Assembly (NCBI GenBank): GCA_025351615.1
Contig: JANXVP010000061.1
Coordinates: forward strand, 1 to 18,179
Source of the DNA: Ramlibacter sp.
GTDB lineage: Bacteria; Pseudomonadota; Gammaproteobacteria; Burkholderiales; Burkholderiaceae_C
Direction of reading: 5' to 3'
Length of the DNA: 18,179 nucleotides
Of this stretch, positions 6,067 to 12,132 are shown in pieces. The translations under genes and the position numbers were made by a program. A model generated the notes under the pieces. That model saw nothing but the letters and a program-made list of their open reading frames with translations. It did no database searches and had not been told where the DNA came from. Numbering within the stretch: position 1 is the stretch's first letter; each line of letters starts with the position of its first letter.

Positions 6067-8415
6067 TCAGCCGGCCGCGTTCGGCAGGGGCGTTTTCGGG
6101 GCGACAGGACTTTCGGTGGGGCCGTAGCCGTAATAGGACTCGTAGTCCTGTGGCAGCGAGCCGCGCAAGGTTTGTGTCAGCACGACACCGCGCGGCTGCA
6201 GGCCGGCGAGCCGGAGCCGGCGCAGCGCGTTCTTGATGTGGCTCTTGCGGGTGCGGCTGGCCTGCACCACAAAAAGAATGTTTTGCAGCTGGTTGCCCAG
6301 CACGATCGAGTCGGCGATGCCGAGCAGCGGCGGCGCATCGACCACCACGTATTCGAACCCCAGCGTGGCGGCCACGTTCAACAGCAGCAGCAGTTTGGGC
6401 CCCATCAGCAGGTCGACCGGATTGGGCGGCACCGGGCCCGCCGTCAGCACCGACAGCTTGTCGACCTTCGTCTTCATGATCATCTTTTCGCCCCGGCTGT
6501 CGCTCGACAACAGGTTCGACAAGCCGAATTCATTGGGCATGTCGAGCAGCTTGTGCACCGACGGGTTGCGCATGTCGGCGTCGATCAGCAGCACCCGCTG
6601 GCCCATCTGGGCGAAGTTGATGGCCAGTGCCAGCGCGGTGGTGCTCTTGCCTTCGTTGCGGGTGGTGCTGGTGACCACGAGCCGCTTGGGCGCTCCCTCG
6701 GGTGTCGAGAACTGCAGCGCTGTGCGGACCGATCGATAAGCCTCGGCCAGCGTCGACCTCGGGTCGGAGTGGACGTCGAGTGCGACCGATTTACCGTCGC
6801 TGCGCTTCCTGCCGATCTTGGGAATGATGCCCATCAGCGGCAAGCCCAGGATGCGCTCGACTTCATCCGGGAATTTGATCGAATCGTCGATGAATTCCAG
6901 CACGAACACGATGCACAGTCCCAGGAAAATCCCGGCCGCCAGCCCGATCAGCAGGTTGCGGGGCAGGTTGGGCTTGTAGGGAAACAGCGATGCTTCCGCC
7001 GGGTCCACCACCGAGATGTTGTTGCTGACCACGCCGCCCGACACACCCAGCTGCTTGATGCGCTGCAGCAGGCCATCGTACAGCTGGCGGTTGGTGTCCA
7101 CCTCGCGCTTGAGCAGGTTCAGGTCGATGCTGCTGTCTTGCGTGCTCAGCACTTGTTTGCGGGTCTGGCCGAGCTTGTCGCGAATGAGCGACTCCTGCTG
7201 CTGGGCGGACTGGTACTGCGCCTGCACGCCCGCGGCGATGGCTGCGACCTCGGATTTGATCTGGGCGTCGACCTCGGCGATCTGCGCCTTGATCTGCAGC
7301 ATCTTCGGAAAATCCGGCTTGTAGACGCGCAAGTCCTGCTGGTACTCGATCTGCAGCTTGGCCCGCTGCTCCTTGTAGGACTGGACGGTCTTGTTTTCGC
7401 CGACGATCGCCACGTTCTCGGGATTTTTCTTAATCTCGTTGAACAGCGCCTCGACCTTGATCCGGTCCTGTTCCGCCTTGGAGAGCGCGGCCGCGTAGTC
7501 GGTGTAGGTCTGGTTGACCACACTGGTCTTTTCGTCCAGCGTCAGGATCTGCTTGTCCTGCGCATAGCGGTTGAGTTTTCGCTCGGACTCTTCGAGCTTG
7601 GCCTTGATCTGCTTGATCTGGTCTTCCAAAAAAGTCTTGGCGTAAGACGAGGCTTCCATCCGCCTTTCCAGGCCCATGGCGATGAAAGCCTGCACCGTCG
7701 AATTGGCGATGCGTGCCGCCAGCTCGGGGCTGGTGTTTTCGACGTGGACCTTGATCAGGCGCGAATTGCGCACCGGTTCCACGGTCAGCGAGTCCAGAAA
7801 GCCGCGCAGCACGGCGTCACGCCCGAGCACCTCGGTATTGCGGGTGGACGGGTTCATCAGCTTGCGGTACCCGATGACGATCCGCTCGAGATAGTCGCCC
7901 CTGGCATTGAGGACAGGCTCGCCCGCCTTGGGCTCGGCGGCTTGCTGCGCCGACTTTTCGGCTGCTGCCGGACTTGACGCCGGCAGCGACTGGTCCAGCC
8001 GCAATTCGTCGATCACGCGTTCGGCCAGCGAGCGGCTCTTGAGCAATTCGACCTGGGTCGTCAGCGAGCCGGGCTCTTCGGTCGGTTGCTCCCTGTCCAC
8101 GTCATTGTTGAAGCTCACCACCCGCTGGGCCGCGCGGTCGATCTGCAGAATGACGGTCGAGCGGTAGATCGGCGTGCTCAGGAAGGTGCGGACGGCCGCC
8201 ACCGAGCAGGCCAGGAAAATCACCAGCAGCAGCGTCCACTTGTGCTTCAGGACGATGCGCAGCAGGTCGGTGAGGGTCAGCGATTCGTCGGTGACCTGCT
8301 CTTCCTGCTGCCGCTCGACAGCGGTCTGGAGCCGGTACGGCTGGCGCAGCGCGACCGCCATGCTGGCGGTGGGTTCGAAGTCTGCTTGCGCGCGCGTTAG
8401 ATCTGAACTGGACAT
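6067..8415 (-). CDS. Wzc-type chain-length determinant and tyrosine autokinase
   Basis: The protein is 782 aa. Residues about 45-80 start the Wzz domain with the first membrane helix (57-78). Long coiled-coil segments span about 250-460, and the second helix is at 488-508 after KPNLPRN. The cytosolic BY-kinase domain has Walker A in TSTTRNEGKSTTA (Lys590), Walker A' in VLLIDADMR (608-616) and Walker B in VVVDAPPLLG (Asp693). The C-terminal tail holds a tyrosine cluster, QDYESYYGYG (758, 761, 762, 764), the expected autophosphorylation sites. The fused Wzz plus kinase layout is normal for proteobacterial PCP-2a proteins. It pairs with the Wza-like gene 52 bases upstream and with the PHP phosphatase downstream as kinase and phosphatase. 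The ATG at 8415 lacks a strong ribosome binding site, but MSSSDLTRAQADFEP is a plausible N-terminus. Confidence 0.95.
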   Translation of the reverse strand: MSSSDLTRAQADFEPTASMAVALRQPYRLQTAVERQQEEQVTDESLTLTDLLRIVLKHKWTLLLVIFLACSVAAVRTFLSTPIYRSTVILQIDRAAQRVVSFNNDVDREQPTEEPGSLTTQVELLKSRSLAERVIDELRLDQSLPASSPAAAEKSAQQAAEPKAGEPVLNARGDYLERIVIGYRKLMNPSTRNTEVLGRDAVLRGFLDSLTVEPVRNSRLIKVHVENTSPELAARIANSTVQAFIAMGLERRMEASSYAKTFLEDQIKQIKAKLEESERKLNRYAQDKQILTLDEKTSVVNQTYTDYAAALSKAEQDRIKVEALFNEIKKNPENVAIVGENKTVQSYKEQRAKLQIEYQQDLRVYKPDFPKMLQIKAQIAEVDAQIKSEVAAIAAGVQAQYQSAQQQESLIRDKLGQTRKQVLSTQDSSIDLNLLKREVDTNRQLYDGLLQRIKQLGVSGGVVSNNISVVDPAEASLFPYKPNLPRNLLIGLAAGIFLGLCIVFVLEFIDDSIKFPDEVERILGLPLMGIIPKIGRKRSDGKSVALDVHSDPRSTLAEAYRSVRTALQFSTPEGAPKRLVVTSTTRNEGKSTTALALAINFAQMGQRVLLIDADMRNPSVHKLLDMPNEFGLSNLLSSDSRGEKMIMKTKVDKLSVLTAGPVPPNPVDLLMGPKLLLLLNVAATLGFEYVVVDAPPLLGIADSIVLGNQLQNILFVVQASRTRKSHIKNALRRLRLAGLQPRGVVLTQTLRGSLPQDYESYYGYGPTESPVAPKTPLPNAAG

Positions 8416-8467
8416 GGGTGCGGTGGGTTAGCAGAGACTGGGGCGCAACATCAGGCGCCTTGCAGCC

Positions 8468-9256
8468 TCAGCGGGCGAAAATCGAGAACGGATTGACGGA
8501 GTCCAGAATGTCGCGAAAGATCGAGTCCTTCAACAGCCGGCGATTGGCATCGCGCTGCACCACGATCAGGTCGTCTCCCTTGATGGCGGGGTCATCGTCC
8601 TTGCCCGAGCGGATCTTGTCGACATCGAACACCGCGACCTGGCGCTGGCCCTTGTCATCGACGCGAAACAGCATGACCTCGGAAGAGTTGGCGATGGGGC
8701 CGAAACCGCCCGCCAGCGCCAGCGCCCGCAGCAAGGTGATCTGTCCGGTCAAGGGATAGATGCCGGGCTTGGCGACAGCGCCGTCGATGCTGATCCGCTC
8801 GGTGGTAAATTCCTTGATGAACACCGACACCTGCGGATCCTGCAGGTATTTTTCAGCGTACTTTGCTGCCAGGTGCGCCTCGATCTGTTGCGCTGTCATG
8901 CCTGCCACGTTGGCGGCGCCGATCAGCGGCAGCGAGATCGCGCCTGCCGCGTTCACACGCACGGTGCGCTTGAAATTGTTCAGGTCCAGGATCTCGATGT
9001 CGATCAGGTCGTTCGGCCCGACGCGGTAGTCCTTGCGGACGCCGGTCTGCGGAACGGCCAGTGCGGAAGGCGAACGCGGGTCGGCGCCGGCGCCGGGGAG
9101 CGCGCCGTCAGCGGGGCGGAACACGCCGTTCCTGGTGTCGTCGGCTTGCGTGGTGAAAGCGACCGCGCCTGAACCCTGGGCGGTCTGTGCAAGGCCCAGC
9201 GCGCAGAATCCCAAGGTTACCGCCAGCAAGAAGGCACGGCAAAGCACGGTCAACAT
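8468..9256 (-). CDS. Wza-type outer-membrane polysaccharide export protein (short form)
   Basis: The protein is 262 aa, starting at ATG 9256; an in-frame TTG at 9268 would add four residues. A signal peptide (MLTVLCRAFLLAVTLGFCAL and the following GLA) precedes a poly_export domain: DYRVGPNDLIDIEILDLNNF, ISLPLIGAANVAGMTAQQIE, and YLQDPQVSVFIKEF. An SLBB-like domain follows from about 152: ISIDGAVAKPGIYPLTG and LLRALALAGGFG. It is expected to form a periplasm-spanning, outer-membrane export channel with the Wzc-type partner. At 262 aa it is much shorter than Escherichia coli Wza (about 380 aa), with a single SLBB domain. No clear lipobox is seen, since the lone cysteine in LGFC is preceded by Phe. 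It is the first gene of the minus-strand operon and divergent from the membrane protein gene at 9356. Confidence 0.9.
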   Translation of the reverse strand: MLTVLCRAFLLAVTLGFCALGLAQTAQGSGAVAFTTQADDTRNGVFRPADGALPGAGADPRSPSALAVPQTGVRKDYRVGPNDLIDIEILDLNNFKRTVRVNAAGAISLPLIGAANVAGMTAQQIEAHLAAKYAEKYLQDPQVSVFIKEFTTERISIDGAVAKPGIYPLTGQITLLRALALAGGFGPIANSSEVMLFRVDDKGQRQVAVFDVDKIRSGKDDDPAIKGDDLIVVQRDANRRLLKDSIFRDILDSVNPFSIFAR

Positions 9257-9321
9257 TTGCAACCCCAAAAGGAGGATTTTACCGCAGAGGTGGGTAGAGT
9301 CGGGGGCTGGCTAAACTTACA

Positions 9322-9346
9322 CTTTCGAGATCTTTTCTCGAGAAAG
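9322..9346 (+). promoter_or_regulatory. Hairpin overlapping the ribosome binding site of the next gene
   Basis: CTTTCGAGA (9322-9330), a five-base loop and TCTCG (9336-9340), then a two-base bulge and AAAG (9343-9346), can form a nine-pair stem. The 3' arm contains most of GAGAAAGG (9340-9347), the apparent ribosome binding site for the GTG at 9356. Folding would hide that site. The surrounding 9257-9355 gap is the divergent intergenic region of the export operon; no convincing consensus promoter could be picked by eye on either strand. Confidence 0.35.
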
Positions 9347-9355
9347 GCAGCGCGC

Positions 9356-10009
9356 GTGAAAGCCATTGAAAACGGCGAGGCATTCGATGCGATCGCGGCT
9401 TTTGCCACGTCCAGCGAGGCGGCCCTCAAATCCGCGCAGCTGCTGAACGAGGCGTGGACACGCTATTTCGAATCCATTGGCCCGGAACCGTCGGCGGAAT
9501 GGACCGCGGAGGTTGCGGCCCTCCAGCTGAAAAGTGAGCTGGCCCTGCAGGCAGCGCGCAGGATGCTTGCCGACGCTCCTGCCGACGCTCCTGCCGATGC
9601 TCCTGCCGATGCTCCTGCCGACGACCAGGTGCCGGCTCCTGCCCTGGAAACGGCCAAAATGTCAGATGCGCCGCCATCCGAAACAAGGCGCAGGACGCAC
9701 AGGCGTCACGCTGAAAACAAGTTTTTGCGCCGGATCGGGCGACCCGCCCAAAAGGTGCTCCGCGCTGTGCTGCTGTTGTTAATGGCGGCCTCCGGTCTGG
9801 CGGCTGGAGCGGGGGCGATCAGCGTGGCGCTGGAGATTGCCGGCTATCTGCACTTAATCGATGACCCGGTGCAGCTGCCGCTGGGCAGCCAGCTGGCAAT
9901 TTTCATTGCGGGAGCACTCGCTTTTGTGGGCCTGCGGCGCCTGCTCAAGCCGGTGGAACGTGCGCTTTACGGGAGCAAGGGCGTCCGCCCGATGGGCTTC
10001 CCCCTCTAA
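9356..10009 (+). CDS. Hypothetical inner-membrane protein with an Ala/Asp/Pro repeat
   Basis: The protein is 217 aa from GTG 9356, chosen because GAGAAAGG (9340-9347) lies eight bases upstream. The open frame extends to 9257, but that part overlaps the promoter region. Residues 1-70 look helical and resemble phasin-like composition (AFDAIAAFATSSEAALKSAQ, then a second Ala-rich helix). Residues 72-90 are the ADAP repeat encoded by a 12-bp tandem repeat. A basic stretch, TRRRTHRRH (110-118), precedes two hydrophobic segments (about 135-163 and 178-196) that end in RRLLKPVERALYG. No known family is recognised. The phasin-like impression is weak and should not be read as a function. It is followed after 52 bases by the beta-barrel-like gene and is probably co-transcribed. 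Confidence 0.72.
   Translation: MKAIENGEAFDAIAAFATSSEAALKSAQLLNEAWTRYFESIGPEPSAEWTAEVAALQLKSELALQAARRMLADAPADAPADAPADAPADDQVPAPALETAKMSDAPPSETRRRTHRRHAENKFLRRIGRPAQKVLRAVLLLLMAASGLAAGAGAISVALEIAGYLHLIDDPVQLPLGSQLAIFIAGALAFVGLRRLLKPVERALYGSKGVRPMGFPL
9569..9625 (+). repeat. Four 12-bp tandem repeats (GCCGAYGCTCCT) plus a partial copy
   Basis: Units at 9569-9580, 9581-9592, 9593-9604 and 9605-9616 differ only at the sixth base (C, C, T, T), followed by a partial unit GCCGACGAC. Because the unit is in frame, copy number can change without shifting the reading frame. It encodes ADAP repeats of the membrane protein. Confidence 0.9.
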
Positions 10010-10061
10010 GCCCGGAGCATCAACTTCAAGCGGGAGAATTAATCTGGAACGCGTCTTCTGA

Positions 10062-10886
10062 ATGAACAACTGGCCGAGCGGCACCATCGCCCAAGTTTCC
10101 GACTCCCGGTTATTTTGCTGCGGGCTGTTGCTGGTTTTCTCGGCGGCCAGTTTCCCGGCACAGGCACTGCCTGATGAGCTGCAGGTGCACCTTGATGAAA
10201 CGGCCAAGCCGGGGCAGTGGAGCGCGGACGTCCTCACCAGCTACGCGCTGTCGAGTCCGCGCAAGCCTGCTGAAGCAGGCCTCCGGCCTTCTCTTCGTTC
10301 CCTGCAGGTGAGTCCCGAGTTCGCCTATGGTGTCGGCAGAAACACGGAGATCAATTTCCAGCTATATGCATCCATTGACGCGGGCGGACAATCCCGGGTG
10401 GACGGGGCGCGATTCGGTGCCGCTTTCGTTCCGATCCGTCCGGACGATGACGATGACGATGACGATGGGGTATTTTTTGGCGGCTTGGTGGAAGTAGGCC
10501 GGCTGCCCCGCACACTCTCCGCTAACCGCCTCGATGCTGAGCTCAAACTGATCCTGGGGTATCGGACCCGGCGCTGGCTGTTCGGGGTTAATCCGGAGAT
10601 CGGTGTGAAGCTATCGGGACCAGGATCGTCCGCTCCTGACGTGTCGATCAGCGCCAAACTTGCCTATCGGCTCGATCAAGCTTTCAGCCTCGGCGTCGAG
10701 CACTACGGGGACTTGGGACAAGCGCGACATGTCGGAGCACTGCGCCGACAAAATCAGCAGACATTCGGCGTCGCCGACTTCAAGGCGCGCGGCATTGGCT
10801 TCAGCGTCGGGCTGGGCCGTGGCTGGAACGACGCGTCTCCGCGCTGGACGGCCAAGACAACGGTTTCGCTAGCCGTCGACAGATAA
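10062..10886 (+). CDS. Exported outer-membrane beta-barrel-like protein
   Basis: The protein is 274 aa. The ATG at 10062 directly follows an in-frame stop; no strong ribosome binding site is close. A signal peptide with hydrophobic core RLFCCGLLLVFSAASF ends at AQA near residue 35, giving ALPDELQVHLDE as the mature start. The rest alternates in the manner of beta strands with aromatic girdles (QVSPEFAYGVGRNTEINFQL, VFFGGLVEVGRL, LILGYRTRRWLFGVNPEIGV, GIGFSVGLGRGWNDAS). The layout resembles the transporter-like outer-membrane proteins grouped with phenol MetA-pathway porins, but identity is not certain. Residues 128-135 are eight consecutive aspartates in a predicted loop. Regulation is not visible. 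It converges with the DsrE-like gene; no clear terminator is seen in 10887-10928. Confidence 0.8.
   Translation: MNNWPSGTIAQVSDSRLFCCGLLLVFSAASFPAQALPDELQVHLDETAKPGQWSADVLTSYALSSPRKPAEAGLRPSLRSLQVSPEFAYGVGRNTEINFQLYASIDAGGQSRVDGARFGAAFVPIRPDDDDDDDDGVFFGGLVEVGRLPRTLSANRLDAELKLILGYRTRRWLFGVNPEIGVKLSGPGSSAPDVSISAKLAYRLDQAFSLGVEHYGDLGQARHVGALRRQNQQTFGVADFKARGIGFSVGLGRGWNDASPRWTAKTTVSLAVDR
10443..10466 (+). repeat. Four GACGAT repeats encoding eight aspartates
   Basis: A perfect GACGAT hexamer is repeated four times in frame, giving Asp128-Asp135 of the beta-barrel-like protein. Slippage would change loop length by two residues at a time and not the frame. Confidence 0.95.
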
Positions 10887-10928
10887 CGGATTGTTGCATT
10901 GCACCAATTGAACGCGCTCTAACGAAGC

Positions 10929-11387
10929 TCACTCTGAGCAAATGGACTTGATTCGGCGCGCGCTGGTGGGCAGCGAGAGCTGATCGCCTGCCTCCACCGT
11001 CCCGTCCAGGAACCCGGGAAAACCGCGTACGGTCTGGATTCCCGGCATCAGCTCGGCGGCCTTGAGGCCGAGGGAAGTCAGATCTTTTTGGCAGACAGAG
11101 AACACTGCGCCCGACCGCCTTGCGGCGCGAATCTGCTGGATCGACCGCTGGGTCGCCCCCGCGCGCAAAAGCCTCTTTACTTCGGGCCCGATCACCAGCA
11201 CCTGGTAGTTGGGCGAATCGCCGGCTGTGCGCTGTTTCCGGGCGTCAGCAAGCGCTTCCTCCAACGAAAAACCATCTCCGGCGATAAACAGATTTGGGTT
11301 CGCGACGCGCGCGTGACACGAAAACGAGAGCATGGCGGCGACAGCGCCGATCGCCACTGCGTGCCTCAGTGCGAAAGAACGCGTCAT
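10929..11387 (-). CDS. Exported DsrE-like domain protein
   Basis: The protein is 152 aa, starting at ATG 11387, 21 bases after the stop of the Gly/Tyr-rich lipoprotein gene, so the two are probably co-transcribed. A signal peptide (MTRSFALRHAVAIGAVAAML then SFSCHARVA) is followed by a compact domain whose pattern YQVLVIGPEVKRLL, IQQIRAARRSGAVFSVCQKD, and LMPGIQTVRGFPGFLDG matches the DsrE/YchN-like fold: a beta-strand ending in HG/IGP, a helix, and a strand with a cysteine in the VxFxVC position. Cys99 is the conserved position; Cys150 near the C-terminus could pair with it. DsrE-family proteins are usually cytosolic sulfur carriers, so secretion is unusual for the classical members, although exported DsrE-like proteins are known. 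The exact role is unknown. Confidence 0.75.
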   Translation of the reverse strand: MTRSFALRHAVAIGAVAAMLSFSCHARVANPNLFIAGDGFSLEEALADARKQRTAGDSPNYQVLVIGPEVKRLLRAGATQRSIQQIRAARRSGAVFSVCQKDLTSLGLKAAELMPGIQTVRGFPGFLDGTVEAGDQLSLPTSARRIKSICSE

Positions 11388-11408
11388 GGCTGGATGCTGA
11401 TCGCCCGA

Positions 11409-11900
11409 TCAATCCCGGTCACGGTGCGACCCGGGCACTCTGCTGGGCGCCGTGTTTCCCGGTGGTGCCGCAGGAGTTGTATCGGAGCGGGTGCGCGGGC
11501 CGGGATGGTTGCGTCCGCCATCGTGGTAGGGCCGGCGGTATTGGTCACCGTAGTAATAGCGGTAAGAGCCCGGGGGGCGATAGTAGCTTTGCGGATATCC
11601 GCCGTAATAGCCACCGTACGCGGAGCCGTAGCCCCCGCTATAGCCACCGATATAGCCGCCATAGCCACCGGAATAGCCACCGGAATAGCCACCATAGCCA
11701 CCGGAATAGCCGTCGTACGGATTTCCATAGTAGGCCGATCCAGGAGTGACGAGGAGCGGCGAGGTCTGCCCGTAAGCGGAGTACGGAGCCGCGTAGCCCC
11801 CCACACTTCCAATGGGATAGGCAGGGTAAACAGCGCAGCCGGCGAGGATGGACGCGATGGCCGTCAGCGAAGCGGCAACCGAAAGGCGAATTGGGTTCAT
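11409..11900 (-). CDS. Gly/Tyr-rich outer-membrane lipoprotein
   Basis: The protein is 163 aa from ATG 11900; GTG 11915 in frame would add five residues that fit a signal peptide less well. The signal MNPIRLSVAASLTAIASILA is followed by GC, a good lipobox (ILAGC, Cys22). The mature part is low complexity: residues 62-102 are repeats of GGYSGGYGGYIGG type, followed by a tyrosine/arginine-rich part (SYRYYYGDQYRRPYHDGG) and a Pro/Ser/Arg-rich C-terminus. No catalytic domain can be recognised. Gly/Tyr-rich lipoproteins are common in Burkholderiales as unannotated envelope proteins. It appears to be the first gene of a two-gene unit with the exported DsrE-like protein. No promoter was found by eye in the 232-bp region shared with the divergent DUF1800 gene. 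Confidence 0.75.
   Translation of the reverse strand: MNPIRLSVAASLTAIASILAGCAVYPAYPIGSVGGYAAPYSAYGQTSPLLVTPGSAYYGNPYDGYSGGYGGYSGGYSGGYGGYIGGYSGGYGSAYGGYYGGYPQSYYRPPGSYRYYYGDQYRRPYHDGGRNHPGPRTRSDTTPAAPPGNTAPSRVPGSHRDRD
11595..11711 (-). repeat. In-frame Gly/Tyr coding repeats
   Basis: Imperfect 9- to 15-bp repeats (on the plus strand of the form GCCACCGGAATA or GCCACCATA) encode GGYSGGYGGY units of the lipoprotein. All units are multiples of three, so variation in number would alter length and not frame. Confidence 0.75.
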
Positions 11901-12033
11901 GACATCGTTCGACACATGGTCTCAGACGAAAATCCGGTGCACTGGTGTCTGCTTGGCAAAGTTGAATGCAGTGTGTAAGCGCCGCAAGACGGCTTCTTGA
12001 AACGCTTTGCTACTTTACTCCTGAGCGCGTGTG

Positions 12034-12057
12034 TTGAGTTCGGGCCCTACGACTCAA
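12034..12057. other. Inverted repeat in the DUF1800 upstream region
   Basis: TTGAGT (12034-12039) and ACTCAA (12052-12057) form a perfect six-base inverted repeat around GGCCC; CG on both inner sides extends it with one bulged base. It lies about 76 bases before the DUF1800 start in the 11901-12132 gap. It could be an operator or a leader hairpin; nothing else convincing was seen in the gap. Confidence 0.3.
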
Positions 12058-12132
12058 TGTCATCCGCGGCTCCTGGCTGGACGTTGTATCAAGGTCACCC
12101 ATCACTCTGCCCAAGGCTCCGGGAAACGATTC

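Noticed and set aside
5512..7977. 821-codon open frame on the plus strand opposite the kinase and J-domain genes
   Set aside because: It is a high-GC shadow: composition is rich in Arg, Gln, Gly and His with no domain, and the opposite strand carries unmistakable Wzc and J-domain motifs.
9257..9300. TAAAAT as a -10 box for the Wza-type gene
   Set aside because: It would give a leader of only about a dozen bases and the -35 match is poor, so it is not listed as a promoter.
10887..10928. Terminator between the convergent beta-barrel-like and DsrE-like genes
   Set aside because: No stem followed by a T run could be found on either strand.
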